DNA of 64,000 nucleotides from an uncultured Jannaschia sp. (lineage in GTDB: Bacteria > Pseudomonadota > Alphaproteobacteria > Rhodobacterales > Rhodobacteraceae): the NCBI RefSeq assembly GCF_947494025.1, contig NZ_CANLTQ010000009.1, positions 47,746 to 111,745 on the forward strand, in the 5' to 3' direction. The position numbers and the translations under genes were made by a program. Each line of letters starts with the position of its first letter. The stretch's first letter is position 1. The notes under the pieces are model-generated. The model was not told the DNA's origin. It was given only the letters and a program-made list of their open reading frames with translations, and did no database searches. Shown here one piece after another: positions 20,684 to 30,309 of the stretch.

Positions 20684-21606
20684 CAGTACCGGATCTTCGG
20701 GTCGATCCACGCATAGGCGATGTCGACCAGGAGGTTGAACAGAATGGTGAGGGCGCCGAGCAGGACGGTGATGCCCATCATCACCCCGTAGTCGCGGTTG
20801 AGCGCGGAGGCCACGAAGAACTGCCCGATCCCGCCGGTGGAGAAGTAGATGTCGATCACCACGGAGCCGGTGATCATGCCGACGAAGGCCGGTCCGAGAT
20901 AGGAGATCACCGGCAGGAGCGCGGGCTTCAGCGCGTGGCGCAGGATGATCCGCCGTCCGGGCAGGCCCTTGGCGCGCGCGGTGCGGATGAAGTTCGACGA
21001 CAGCACCTCCAGCATCGAGGCGCGCGCGATTCGGGCGATGGAAGCCATGAAGCTGGTGCCGAGCGCCACGACCGGCATGATGACGAACTCCCACTGTCCG
21101 CCCTGCCAGCCGCCGCCGGGCAGCCAGCCGAGCCAGAGCGTGAAGATCAGCACGAGGATCGGCGCGAGCACGAAGTTCGGCAGGACCTGCGCGCCGATCG
21201 AGATGCCCACGGCGAGGTAGTCGAGCCAGGAATTCTGGCGGACCGCAGCGACGATCCCGAGCGTGCCGCCGACCAGGACGGCCAGCACGAAAGCCCAGAA
21301 CCCGTAGGTCAGCGTCACCGGAAAGCCCTGTGCGATCAGGTCGTTCACGTCCTGGTCGCGGTAGACGAAGCTCGGCCCGAAATCGAAATCGCTGACGATG
21401 TTCCAGATATAGGTCCCGATCTGCGCCAGGAACGGCCGGTCGAGGCCGTATTCGCGCTCGAGATTGGCAAGGACCTGCGGCGGCACGCCCCGCTCGGTCG
21501 CGAAGGGCGAGCCGGGCGCGGCGTACATCAGCACGAAGGTCACGACCACGAGCAGGATCAGGACCGGGATCGCGACCAGAAGACGGCGGAGGATGAAGGC
21601 GAGCAT
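20683..21606 (-). CDS. oppB: oligopeptide/dipeptide ABC transporter permease (OppB type)
   Basis: 307 residues with six membrane helices. Typical start [24 protein letters not shown] and the EAA-like loop [27 protein letters not shown] (about 205-231), ending [11 protein letters not shown]. Pairs with OppC to form the pore. Follows oppA by 43 bases, a gap that could hold a stabilising structure favouring receptor production, though I found no strong hairpin. Confidence 0.94.
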   Translation of the reverse strand: MLAFILRRLLVAIPVLILLVVVTFVLMYAAPGSPFATERGVPPQVLANLEREYGLDRPFLAQIGTYIWNIVSDFDFGPSFVYRDQDVNDLIAQGFPVTLTYGFWAFVLAVLVGGTLGIVAAVRQNSWLDYLAVGISIGAQVLPNFVLAPILVLIFTLWLGWLPGGGWQGGQWEFVIMPVVALGTSFMASIARIARASMLEVLSSNFIRTARAKGLPGRRIILRHALKPALLPVISYLGPAFVGMITGSVVIDIYFSTGGIGQFFVASALNRDYGVMMGITVLLGALTILFNLLVDIAYAWIDPKIRY

Positions 21607-21649
21607 GGCGGCCCGGGACGGGGCGATCCGGAGACCGCCCCTGCCCCGC

Positions 21650-23272
21650 TCACTCGCTGGCGGCCCGGTAGATGTCCTGGATGTACCAGTTGTTCTCGAC
21701 GTTGTTCATCGGCCAGTTCCGGATGTCGGCGTCGAGCAGGAAGTTCTGCGTGTAGTGATAGATCGGGATGATCGCCATCTCGTCCGCGAGGATCTGCTCG
21801 ACCTGGGTGTAGGCCTCGTTCGGGTCGTCCATCGTCCGGCTTTCGGTCATCAGCCGGTCCACCTCGGCGTTCGAGTACTTGCCGTCGTTCGAGCCGTGGG
21901 TCGTCGTCACGAGGTCGAGGAAAGTCGAGGCCTCGTTGTAGTCCCCGCACCAGCCCGACCGGGCGAGGTCGAAGTTCTGCTCGCCGCGGATGTCGATATA
22001 GGACTGCCACTCGTAATTGGACAGCGTGATGTTGACGCCCAGCGGCTTCCACATCTGCGCCGCCACCGTGGCGATCGCCTTGTGGCTGTCGGAGGTGTTG
22101 TAGATCAAGTCAAGATCAAGCGGATTGTCCGGCCCGTAGCCGGCCTCCGCCATCAGTTCCCGCGCCCGCTCCATGCGCTCGGACTGGCTCCAGGCGGCGT
22201 AGTCGATCTCCGGCATCTCGAACCCGGCCGTCGCTTCGTGCGCGAAGTTGTAGGCGGGGGACTGGCCGCCCTTCAGGACCTGATCGACGATCACCTCGCG
22301 GTTGAGCGCGTAGCTGAGGGCCTTGCGCACGTTGACGTCTTGCAACGCCGGGTTGCCGGACTCGCTGAAGTTGATCGCGTAGTAATAGCTGCAAAGCCGG
22401 GGCGTCGAGAACGTCTCGTCGGGATATTGCTCCAGCAGGTCGGGATAGGTGCCCGCCGGCAGGTCGTCCATCATGTCGAACTCGCCGGCTTCCCAGCGGG
22501 TGACGGACTGGTTGCGGTCGTTGATGATGTAGCCGGTGACCTCGGTGATGATCACCTCGTCGGCATTCCAGTATTCGGGGTTCTTCTCGAGCCGGAAATA
22601 TTCGTTCACGGCAAGTTCGGCCAGGGTATAGGCGCCGTTGGAGACCATGTTCCCGGGGCTCGTCCAGTCGGAGCCGTGTTGCTCGATGGTCGTCTGCGGC
22701 GTCGGCATGAAGGTCGCGTAGGTCACGACCGCCGGAAAGAACGGCAATGGCTGCGTCAGGGTGACCTTCAGCGTGTGGTCGTCCACCGCCTCGACGCCCA
22801 GCGTCTCGGGCTCGGCCTCACCCGCGACGACCTCCGCCGCGCCTTCGATGGACGAAAGCTCCACGTACCAGGCATAGGGCGACGCCGTCTCCGGATCGGC
22901 CGCGCGGCGCCAGGCATACACGTAGTCGCTGGCCGTCACCGGCTCGCCGTTCGACCAGCGCGCGTCCTCGCGAAGCTTGAAGGTCCAGACGGTGTTGTTC
23001 TCGTTCGTCCATTCGGTCGCGCCCGCGGGGATGACGTTGCCGTCCGCGTCCTGCCGGGTAAGCCCCTCGAAGAGCTGCGCGATGATATGGCTACCCTGCA
23101 CCTCCTCGTTGAGTTGCGGGTCGAGGGTCGGGAACTGATCGAGGAGCGAGTAGGAGAAGGTCTGGTCCTCGGCCAGCGTGTCGCCCTCGGCTATCTGCGC
23201 GGCGAAGGCCGTCGGGGCGAGCGGCGCGGTCAGAAGGAATGCGGTCGAAGCCAGAAGGGTGAAACGTTGCAT
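21650..23272 (-). CDS. oppA: peptide ABC transporter substrate-binding protein (OppA/MppA type)
   Basis: 540 residues, exported by the signal peptide MQRFTLLASTAFLLTAPLAPTAFA. Extracellular-solute-binding family 5: SLLDQFPTLDPQLNEEVQGSHI near residue 43, DARWSNGEPVTASDYVYAWRRAADP (about 102-126), and later GWCGDYNEASTFLDL. The last segment and HYTQNFLLD resemble OppA/MppA for oligopeptides or murein peptides rather than dipeptide-only DppA. First gene of the operon, with its own upstream promoter region shared with the divergent TRAP genes. Confidence 0.93.
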   Translation of the reverse strand: MQRFTLLASTAFLLTAPLAPTAFAAQIAEGDTLAEDQTFSYSLLDQFPTLDPQLNEEVQGSHIIAQLFEGLTRQDADGNVIPAGATEWTNENNTVWTFKLREDARWSNGEPVTASDYVYAWRRAADPETASPYAWYVELSSIEGAAEVVAGEAEPETLGVEAVDDHTLKVTLTQPLPFFPAVVTYATFMPTPQTTIEQHGSDWTSPGNMVSNGAYTLAELAVNEYFRLEKNPEYWNADEVIITEVTGYIINDRNQSVTRWEAGEFDMMDDLPAGTYPDLLEQYPDETFSTPRLCSYYYAINFSESGNPALQDVNVRKALSYALNREVIVDQVLKGGQSPAYNFAHEATAGFEMPEIDYAAWSQSERMERARELMAEAGYGPDNPLDLDLIYNTSDSHKAIATVAAQMWKPLGVNITLSNYEWQSYIDIRGEQNFDLARSGWCGDYNEASTFLDLVTTTHGSNDGKYSNAEVDRLMTESRTMDDPNEAYTQVEQILADEMAIIPIYHYTQNFLLDADIRNWPMNNVENNWYIQDIYRAASE

Positions 23273-23600
23273 CGTATGTCTTCCTGTTGGATCGCCGGGC
23301 CCGCTCTCGTTGTCGTCGGGACAAGCGGACGTGAGGGCGTCAGTCTTCGCTGCGGAGGGCCGATTGGCAAGGACGGATCTTCGGGCGTCGGGGGTCGCCC
23401 CGGGAAAGGGTCCGGCGCGGGGCGGCCCGCATCCCGGCGCCGCGAAACCGGGGTTCGCGAAGGCTGCCGCTGGGGATGGCGCTTGTCAGCGCCCCCTCGC
23501 GATGTCTTGATGATCCCACGACCGACGGTCGGGGCGCATAGCCGACGCGACAGAAACGGCATTCCTCGTCCGCGACAGCATCCGACAGGAGGATATCACC
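23273..23600. promoter_or_regulatory. 328-base divergent intergenic region with a 13-base palindrome
   Basis: No gene is seen between oppA and the divergent TRAP receptor gene. It should carry both promoters. A perfect odd palindrome CGACCGACGGTCG lies at 23519-23531, about 70 bases before the TRAP start, and could be an operator. AGGAGG at 23586-23591 is the TRAP receptor ribosome site. I found no clear -35/-10 pair. Confidence 0.35.
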
Positions 23601-24581
23601 ATGAACATGTTCGCCGGACTGGGCGGGGCCGCCCTCGTCCTTTGCCTCTCCGCCACGACCGTCGCCGCGCAAGAAACCTGGGTCATGGCCTCGGGCTATC
23701 CCGAGGACAGCTTTTTCACCAAGACGATCCGCCAGTTCATCGAGGAGGTGGAGACCGCCGCCGACGGCGAGCTCACGATCGACCTTCGCCCGAACGACGA
23801 ACTCATCAAGCTCGACGCGATCCGCCGGGCCGTCCAGTCGGGTCAGGTGCAGCTGGGCGAGATCCGGTTCGGCGTCTACGGCAACGAAAGCCCGATGTAC
23901 ACGCTCGACAGCCTGCCCAACGTCGCCAGCGACTACGACGAGGCCGAAAAGCTGATGGAGGCGCAGAAGCCGTGGTTCGACGAGGCATTCGGAGACGACG
24001 GCATCCGGATCCTCACCTACATGCCGTGGCCGGGACAGGGCTTCTACACCAACTTCGAAGTGACCGACGGATCGCAGTTCGAGGACGTCAGACTGCGCAT
24101 TTATTCGCCCGCCACGCAGCGCATGGGCGAGCTCCTGGGCTTCGAGGCGACGATCCTGCCCTTTGCGGAGGTTCCGCAGGCGTTCTCGACCGGCCTGATC
24201 GAGGCGCTCTTCACCTCCGGACAGACCGGGAACGACATCCAGGCCTGGGACTACGCCACGCATTTCACCTATACCGGGTCGATGCACAACAAGAACGCCA
24301 TCATCGTGAACGAGCGCGCCCTGTCGCGCCTTTCGCCCGAATTGCAGGAGGCGATCGTGACGGCGGGCAAGAACGCGACCGAGACCGCGTGGGAGCTGAG
24401 CCGGCAGGCGGGCGAGGAGACGATAGCTGCGCTTGAGGAGAAGGGCATGTCCGTCTCCGAAGCCTCGCCGGAGCTGCAGACCAAGCTCGACGCGATCGGC
24501 GAACAGATGCTCGAGGAGTTCCGCGCCGAAGCCTCCGAGTCCGAGATCGCCGTCCTCGACGCGTATCTCGCCTCCAAGTGA
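23601..24581 (+). CDS. TRAP transporter solute-binding protein (DctP family)
   Basis: 326 residues with signal peptide MNMFAGLGGAALVLCLSATTVAA. DctP-fold landmarks are a GELTIDLRPNDEL strand near residue 55, the central conserved region DVRLRIYSPATQRMGELLGFEATILPFAEVPQAFSTGLIEALFTS with the Arg (RLRIYS) that binds a carboxylate, and a helical C-terminus. Ribosome site AGGAGG nine bases before the ATG. First of a DctP-DctQ-DctM operon. The ligand is not evident; no enzyme genes accompany it. Confidence 0.92.
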   Translation: MNMFAGLGGAALVLCLSATTVAAQETWVMASGYPEDSFFTKTIRQFIEEVETAADGELTIDLRPNDELIKLDAIRRAVQSGQVQLGEIRFGVYGNESPMYTLDSLPNVASDYDEAEKLMEAQKPWFDEAFGDDGIRILTYMPWPGQGFYTNFEVTDGSQFEDVRLRIYSPATQRMGELLGFEATILPFAEVPQAFSTGLIEALFTSGQTGNDIQAWDYATHFTYTGSMHNKNAIIVNERALSRLSPELQEAIVTAGKNATETAWELSRQAGEETIAALEEKGMSVSEASPELQTKLDAIGEQMLEEFRAEASESEIAVLDAYLASK

Positions 24582-24645
24582 CGCGACCGCGGCGGCCGGT
24601 CCGGCCGCCGTCCTCGATCCCCGCACCTTACGAAAGGGCGCCGCA

Positions 24646-25155
24646 ATGCTCCGCAAGGCTCTGCACGGCCTCTACCTCGCCTGCGGCTACGCGGCCGCCG
24701 TGTTTCTCGCGGGGATCGCCGTGGCGACGCTCTGCCAGATCGTCGCCCGGCAATTGGGCATGGCGGTCGAGACGACGGAGCTTTCGGGCTTCTTCCTCGC
24801 CGCCTCCACCTTCCTCGCCCTGGCCTATACGTTCGTGAACGGCGGCCATGTCCGCATCACGCTCATCGGACAGCTCTTCCCGGGGGGCCGCAACCGGTGG
24901 GTGGAGCTGTGGTGCTGCGCAATCGGCGCGGCTATCACCGGCTATGCGGCCTGGCAGATGACGCTTTTCACGCTGGAAAGCCGCAGCTTCGGCGATTTGA
25001 GTCCCGGAATGCTCGGCATGCCGCTCTGGATTCCCCAGAGCGCGGTGGCCTTCGGGCTCGCCGTGATGTGTCTGGGCATCCTCGAACAGGCGACGCTCGT
25101 CTGGCGGGGCGGACAGGCCGGCTACGAGACCAACATCGACAGCACGGCCGAATGA
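24646..25155 (+). CDS. TRAP transporter small permease (DctQ family)
   Basis: 169 residues with four membrane helices and the conserved central helix region TTELSGFFLAASTFLALAYTFVNGGHVRI (about 45-73). Assists the large permease. Several in-frame upstream starts exist within the receptor gene, but the ATG at 24646 fits the family N-terminus. Its stop overlaps the DctM start (ATGA). Confidence 0.9.
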   Translation: MLRKALHGLYLACGYAAAVFLAGIAVATLCQIVARQLGMAVETTELSGFFLAASTFLALAYTFVNGGHVRITLIGQLFPGGRNRWVELWCCAIGAAITGYAAWQMTLFTLESRSFGDLSPGMLGMPLWIPQSAVAFGLAVMCLGILEQATLVWRGGQAGYETNIDSTAE

Positions 25156-26459
25156 TGGAGACGGTCACCCTCGCCAGCGTCGCGCTCCTCCTTTGCCTCC
25201 TCGTCCTGCTGGGCAGCGGAGTGTGGATCGCGCTCTCGCTCCTTTCTGCAGCGGTCGTCATCTTCGCGTGGTTCACGCCGATCGCGCCCGGCTCGATCCT
25301 GTCCTCGACCATGTGGGACGCGAGCTGGAACTGGGCGCTGACCGCGCTGCCGCTCTTCATCTGGATGGGCGAGATCCTGATGCGGTCGGGCCTGTCGACC
25401 AACCTCTTTCGCGGCCTGTCGCCGTGGGTCGGATGGCTTCCGGGTGGCCTCCTGCACGTCAACATCGTGGGCTGCGGGGTGATGGCGGCGGTGTCCGGAT
25501 CCTCCGCGGTGACCTGCGCCACCGTGGGACGGATGACGATTCCGGAACTCCGCCGCGGCGGCTACGACCGATCGATGATGGTGGGCTCGCTCGCCGGGGC
25601 GGGCACGTTCGGCCTGCTGATCCCGCCCTCGATCATCATGATCGTCTACGGCGTGGTGGCGCAGCAATCGGTAGCCCGACTCTTCGTCGCGGGGATCGTG
25701 CCGGGGATGCTCCTGATCCTTCTCTTCTCGGGCTATATCGCCCTCTGGTCATGGCTGAACCCGGACCGCCAGGGGGATCCGGTGCCCCGGGCGACGTTCG
25801 GGGAGAAGATCCGCGCCTCGAAGGACCTTCTGCCTGTGGTCGGCCTCATCGTCGCGATCATCGGCTCGATCTATCAGGGGTTCGCCACGCCGACCGAGGC
25901 GGCCTCCATCGGCATCGTCGGCGCGATCCTCCTCGCGGCGCTGAACGGAACGCTGAGCCGGGCGATGTTCATGGACAGCCTGCTTTCGGCCACGCGCATC
26001 TCCTGCATGATCTCGTTCATCATCGCGACCGCGGCCTGCCTTTCCATCGCCGTGGGCTTCGCGGACATTCCCCGGGTCGCCGCCGCCTGGGTGGAGGAGA
26101 TGGAGCTGTCGCCCGTGGCGCTGATCGCGGTGCTGACCGTCTTCTTCCTGATCCTCGGCTGCTTCCTCGAGGGCATCTCCATTCTCGTCCTGTCGAGCTC
26201 GGTCGTCCTGCCGATGGTGGAGGCGGCGGGGATCGACCTGATCTGGTTCGGCATCTTCGCCGTCATCGTCATCGAATGCGCGCAGATCACGCCGCCGGTC
26301 GGCTTCAACCTGATCGTGCTGAAATCGATGACCGGGCGCGGTATCGGCGAGATTGCGCGGGACACGCTGCCGTTTCTCGGGTTGCTGCTCTTGTCGATCG
26401 TGGTGTTCATCGCGTTTCCCGGCCTCGTCACGTTCCTGCCGGACCTGATGTATCGCTGA
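25152..26459 (+). CDS. TRAP transporter large permease (DctM family)
   Basis: 435 residues with about 12 hydrophobic segments. Motifs include LPLFIWMGEILMRSGL, GCGVMAAVSGSSAVTCATVGRMTIPEL, GTFGLLIPPSIIMIVYG (about 154-170), TPTEAASIG and ECAQITPPVGFNLIVLKS. Catalyses sodium-driven uptake of the receptor-bound solute. Start ATG 25152 overlaps the DctQ stop; a second ATG follows immediately. Ends nine bases before a convergent TSUP gene. Confidence 0.93.
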   Translation: MMETVTLASVALLLCLLVLLGSGVWIALSLLSAAVVIFAWFTPIAPGSILSSTMWDASWNWALTALPLFIWMGEILMRSGLSTNLFRGLSPWVGWLPGGLLHVNIVGCGVMAAVSGSSAVTCATVGRMTIPELRRGGYDRSMMVGSLAGAGTFGLLIPPSIIMIVYGVVAQQSVARLFVAGIVPGMLLILLFSGYIALWSWLNPDRQGDPVPRATFGEKIRASKDLLPVVGLIVAIIGSIYQGFATPTEAASIGIVGAILLAALNGTLSRAMFMDSLLSATRISCMISFIIATAACLSIAVGFADIPRVAAAWVEEMELSPVALIAVLTVFFLILGCFLEGISILVLSSSVVLPMVEAAGIDLIWFGIFAVIVIECAQITPPVGFNLIVLKSMTGRGIGEIARDTLPFLGLLLLSIVVFIAFPGLVTFLPDLMYR

Positions 26460-26468
26460 CCGGTTCTT

Positions 26469-27206
26469 CTAGAGCAGGTCCAGCGTTCCCTTCGCGACGA
26501 GGACGACCGACAGAAGCAGCAGCAGCGCCTTGATCGCCGTCCGGTAGGCTTCCTCCGGCAGGACCTCGACGATACGACGGCCGAGGAACGTTCCCCCGAT
26601 CCCGGCCGCGACCAGCTGGGCCGTGGCGCCCCAGTCGAACCGGTCCAGCGCATCGATCACCCAGTAACCGGGCAACTTGGCGAGGTTGCCGGCGGTGAAC
26701 GCGATGGCGATCGTACCGGCGAAGACCAGCTTCGGCAGGCGCTGCGGCAGGAGATAGGCCTGCGAAGGGGGGCCGCCGGAATGGGTGATGAAGCTGGTGA
26801 TGCCGGTGATCGTCCCCCAGAAAAGGCCGGGCAACAGGCGGGCTTCCGTCGGCACGGTCACGGCGCGGTTCATCCAGTCCCGCGCTAGGAACCAGAACCC
26901 GATGGCCCCCGTCGCCAGAAGCAGCGCGGCCTCCGGCAGGATCGGCGTCAGGATCGTGGCCAGACCGACGCCGAAGAGCATCGACGGAATCAGGATCGCG
27001 AGGTTCCGCTTCGAATGATCCCGCCGGTAGAGCCAGACGCTGACCCAATCCGTCACGAGGTAGACCGGCAGCAGGGTCGCCGCGGCCTCCACCGGGCTCA
27101 TCACCAGTGCCAGCATCGGCACCGCGACGGCCGCGGCAGAGGCGAGGCCGCCCTTGGAGGCGCCCACGACGATCGCGGCGAGGATCAGGAGAACCGGATG
27201 GTCCAA
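26469..27206 (-). CDS. sulfite exporter TauE/SafE (TSUP) family membrane protein
   Basis: 245 residues, about eight membrane helices. Two TSUP half-motifs: GASKGGLASAAAVAVPMLALVMSPVEAAATLLP (about 15-47) and TGITSFITHSGGPPSQAYLLPQRL (about 136-159), then FAGTIAIAFTAGNLAKLPGYW. TSUP proteins move sulfite, sulfoacetate, other organosulfonates or sulfide. The start is a TTG at 27206 with only a weak ribosome site, 34 bases after otsA, so it may be the last gene of the galU-otsBA operon. No sulfur genes are nearby and its substrate is unknown. Confidence 0.87.
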   Translation of the reverse strand: MDHPVLLILAAIVVGASKGGLASAAAVAVPMLALVMSPVEAAATLLPVYLVTDWVSVWLYRRDHSKRNLAILIPSMLFGVGLATILTPILPEAALLLATGAIGFWFLARDWMNRAVTVPTEARLLPGLFWGTITGITSFITHSGGPPSQAYLLPQRLPKLVFAGTIAIAFTAGNLAKLPGYWVIDALDRFDWGATAQLVAAGIGGTFLGRRIVEVLPEEAYRTAIKALLLLLSVVLVAKGTLDLL

Positions 27207-27240
27207 GGCGCGAAGTTCCGCCGGCCGGTCGCGCCGGGTC

Positions 27241-28647
27241 TCAGATCAGTTGCCGGACCGCCCGGTCGAAGGACCGCGGGGCCCGCCGCAGCCAGTCGAG
27301 GAAGGCGTTGGTCCACCAGCGGATGTCCTCTTCGAACACCCCCTGACGCAAATCCTCGTAACGCGCCTTGCGCTCTTCCAGCGGCATCCGCATCGCCTTG
27401 TCGATCGCCTGCGCGAACGCCCGCTTGTCGAACGGATTCACCATCAATGCGCCGTTCGCCATCTGCTCGGCGGCACCGGCAAAATGCGACAGGATGAGCA
27501 CGCCGGGATTCTCGGGATCCTGCGCGGCGATGTATTCCTTCGCGACGAGGTTCATCCCGTCAGCGAGCGGCGTCACCAGCGCGACGTTCGCACGACGATA
27601 AAGGCCGGCGATGATGTCGCGGTCGATATGATGGCGGATGTAGCGGATCGGCGTCCAGTCGAGCTCCGCATGCTCGCCGTTCGTGGAGCCGGCGGTCCGC
27701 TCCAGCTCCTCGCGGATGTCCTGATAGGCGGAGACGTCCTCCCGGCTGACGGGCGCGATCTGGATGTAGGTCGGCTTCGGATCGTCGATCGCACGAAGAC
27801 CGAGGTATTCACCGAAAGCCTCGAACCGCTGAACCAGACCTTTCGAGTAGTCGAGCCGGTCCACGCCCAACAGCAAGGGCGCACCTTCGGGGACCTGGAG
27901 ATCGACGATGGGTGCCTCGGCCGCCGTTTTGGCGAAACTCTCCGCGTCGATGCCGATGGGAAAGCTGCGGACGGAGAAAATGCGGCCGTCGCGGATCCAG
28001 GATCCGTTGTTGAGGATCTGCGCCTGCGGATCGCGCCGCAGCACGTCCTGCGCGGCGGAAACGTCGCGCGACGTCTGAAGCCCCACGAGGTCGTGCGCGG
28101 CGAGCCATCCGCCGATCATGTCGACCTGCGGCAACGCCATGACATCCGAAAGGTTCGGAAAGGGAATGTGCAGGAACAGCCCGATCCGGTTGTCGACGCC
28201 GAGCTTGCGGAGCTCCTGCGCGACCATCAGGAAATGGTAGTCCTGAATCCAGATAAGGTCGTCCGGTTCGACGATCCCGGCGATGGCACGGGCGACGCGC
28301 GTATTGACGGTCGCGTAATCCTCGAAGTCCCGGCCATCGAGCGAAAGCAGATCCGAACGGTGATGGAAGAGCGGCCACAGGACCGAGTTCGAATAACCGA
28401 AGTAGAATCCCTTGTGCTCGCTCTCGGTGAGCGAGAACGTCGCGCGGTCGTAATCGCCGCTCCCGATCTGGGTCAGGCCATCATCGGCCTCCTCCGTCGG
28501 ATTGGCCGAACCGATCCACAACCCCCCGGCCTCGGTCAGCGCCTCGTGGATCGCGAAGACCAAGCCTCCGGCCGGAACATCGTCGCCCTTTGGAAGCCTG
28601 TTGGAGACGACAAGGAGGCGCCCCCCGTTCTCTGCATCCTCAGGCAA
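27241..28647 (-). CDS. otsA: trehalose-6-phosphate synthase
   Basis: 468-residue GT20 enzyme joining UDP-glucose and glucose-6-phosphate. Visible: VVSNRLP at the N-terminus with PAGGLVFA loop (about 14-32), WIQDYHFLMV, LHIPFPN, GVDRLDYSKGL (about 260-270) and PLADGMNLVAKEYIAAQ near residue 378 with the catalytic region. The start is a TTG at 28647-28645 with GGGAGG seven bases upstream, overlapping the otsB stop by eight bases. The longer open frame upstream is non-family sequence. Trehalose is a common osmoprotectant in marine relatives. Confidence 0.95.
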   Translation of the reverse strand: MPEDAENGGRLLVVSNRLPKGDDVPAGGLVFAIHEALTEAGGLWIGSANPTEEADDGLTQIGSGDYDRATFSLTESEHKGFYFGYSNSVLWPLFHHRSDLLSLDGRDFEDYATVNTRVARAIAGIVEPDDLIWIQDYHFLMVAQELRKLGVDNRIGLFLHIPFPNLSDVMALPQVDMIGGWLAAHDLVGLQTSRDVSAAQDVLRRDPQAQILNNGSWIRDGRIFSVRSFPIGIDAESFAKTAAEAPIVDLQVPEGAPLLLGVDRLDYSKGLVQRFEAFGEYLGLRAIDDPKPTYIQIAPVSREDVSAYQDIREELERTAGSTNGEHAELDWTPIRYIRHHIDRDIIAGLYRRANVALVTPLADGMNLVAKEYIAAQDPENPGVLILSHFAGAAEQMANGALMVNPFDKRAFAQAIDKAMRMPLEERKARYEDLRQGVFEEDIRWWTNAFLDWLRRAPRSFDRAVRQLI

Positions 28648-29428
28648 GCCAACCTCCCAGAAGGTCCGCGAGATCCTCGGGCCGTTCAAGCCTGTGATCC
28701 GCGACCGTCTCCGCATGGCCCAGCTTGATCGCCAAACCGCCCCGTTTCTGCACGAGTTCGAGCGCCGGCTCATCGGTCAGGTCGTCACCGGCATAGATCG
28801 GCGTCTTGCCGCGGAAGGCGTCGGTGTCGAGCAACCGCTTCAGCGCGATATCTTTGCCCACGCCCTCCGGCTTGATCTCGTAGGCCATCAAGGCCGGTTG
28901 CAGGCGGAAGCCGTCCGCCGCCATAGCGAGGCTTTCCATGAACCGCATGGCGAGCGCGGAATGCTGCTCTGCCTGCCGGAAATGCAGAACGACGCCGGAC
29001 GGCTTGTGCTCCACGAGGAATTCCGGGCGGAGCGCCGCGAAATCGTCGGCAAGGCGGCAGAGGCGGGAAACCATGCCGTGATCGATCTCGACCACGTCGA
29101 CATGTTCGCCGCCCATGGCGCGCATTTCCGCGCCATGCGTGCCGATCAGCGCGCCCTTGAAGTCCGGCAGGAACGCTTCCAGCGTCGCGACGGAGCGTCC
29201 GGAGACGAGCGCCACGCGCCCATCGAGACGGGTCATCGCCCGGTCGAGGAGGTCGACGACCCGCGGCGGGACGACGACGCCGTCCGGCCGATCCGCGATG
29301 TCGACGAGCGTGCCGTCGAAATCGAGGAACAGAGCCGAATTGGAAGGGTCAGGCATCCTTATGTCGGAGCAATCGTCGGCCGTATCCGTTTGCACGCCCA
29401 TGAACCCCGTCATCTGGTAGAATTCCAA
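28640..29428 (-). CDS. otsB: trehalose-6-phosphate phosphatase
   Basis: 262-residue HAD-IIB phosphatase. HAD motif I LFLDFDGTLVDIA (about residue 34), motif II VALVSGRS, LIGTHGAEMR and motif IV YAGDDLTDEPAL near 215. Dephosphorylates trehalose-6-phosphate. The start is a TTG at 29428-29426 with GGGGGAGG five bases upstream; an ATG at residue 6 or 10 is possible but less well supported. It lies 23 bases after galU and overlaps otsA. Confidence 0.93.
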   Translation of the reverse strand: MEFYQMTGFMGVQTDTADDCSDIRMPDPSNSALFLDFDGTLVDIADRPDGVVVPPRVVDLLDRAMTRLDGRVALVSGRSVATLEAFLPDFKGALIGTHGAEMRAMGGEHVDVVEIDHGMVSRLCRLADDFAALRPEFLVEHKPSGVVLHFRQAEQHSALAMRFMESLAMAADGFRLQPALMAYEIKPEGVGKDIALKRLLDTDAFRGKTPIYAGDDLTDEPALELVQKRGGLAIKLGHAETVADHRLERPEDLADLLGGWLA

Positions 29429-29451
29429 AAAAGCCTCCCCCTCTTTGTTGG

Positions 29452-30309
29452 CTATTCGGCGGCGATGGCCATTGGAGCCGTATCCTGCCGCCGCGCCGCC
29501 TGCACGGCCAGGGTAGCATCAACGATACCGTCCTTCGACCCACAGTCATAACGCGTACCCGAGAAGCGGAACGCGTGAATCGACCCTGTCGCCGCAATCG
29601 CGTCGGTGATCTGGATCTCGCCGCCGGCGCCGCGCTCCGTGCGCGTCAACGCGTCGAACACGACGGGGGAAATTACGTAGCGGCCGACCGCGGCAAGGTT
29701 GGAGGGCGCGTCGGCCGGGGCCGGCTTTTCGACGAATCCGCGCGCCGCCAGCGTGCGAGCCGTTCCGTCGGCATCGTCGCAATCGAAAATGCCGTAGCTC
29801 GACACACGATCGGCCGGCACCCGCTGCGCCGCAATGAGGCTCTGCATCCGCTCCGGGTCGAAAGCCTCCGCCATCTCGCGCATGCAGGGCGCACCGAGGA
29901 TGAGATCGTCGGGCAGGATCACGCCGACCGGCCCGTCGAGGACATGCGGCGCGGCGCAGTGGATCGCGTGGCCAAGGCCGAGCTGCTCCTCCTGCATGGT
30001 GAACACGACATCCACGCCTTCGGGCACGGAGCAGGCACGCACGGCTTCCAAAAGCTCATCCTTGCCCTTGGCCTCCAACTCGCCCTCGAGCTTCGGATCG
30101 GGGCGCAAATAGGCCTCGATCGCCGACTTCGCAGGATGGGACACGAACACCAGACGCTTCGCTCCGGCCGCCAGAGCTTCCTCGATGGCGAATTGCAGAA
30201 GCGGCGTGTCGTAGACCGGAAGCAATTCCTTTGGCGTGACCTTGGTCGCAGGAAGCATCCGGGTACCAAGACCCGCAACAGGAAAGACGACGGTGGAAAT
30301 GCTGCGCAT
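29452..30309 (-). CDS. galU: UTP--glucose-1-phosphate uridylyltransferase
   Basis: 285 residues. Makes UDP-glucose, the donor for OtsA encoded downstream. Nucleotidyl-transferase signature VFPVAGLGTRMLPATKVTPKE (about 8-28), substrate motif PLLQFAIEEA, GLGHAIHCA, ILPDDLI, YGIFDC and RYDCGSKDGIV. Start ATG 30309-30307 has GAGG eight bases upstream. First gene of galU-otsB-otsA(-TSUP), so the operon supplies both donor and enzymes for trehalose. Confidence 0.94.
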   Translation of the reverse strand: MRSISTVVFPVAGLGTRMLPATKVTPKELLPVYDTPLLQFAIEEALAAGAKRLVFVSHPAKSAIEAYLRPDPKLEGELEAKGKDELLEAVRACSVPEGVDVVFTMQEEQLGLGHAIHCAAPHVLDGPVGVILPDDLILGAPCMREMAEAFDPERMQSLIAAQRVPADRVSSYGIFDCDDADGTARTLAARGFVEKPAPADAPSNLAAVGRYVISPVVFDALTRTERGAGGEIQITDAIAATGSIHAFRFSGTRYDCGSKDGIVDATLAVQAARRQDTAPMAIAAE

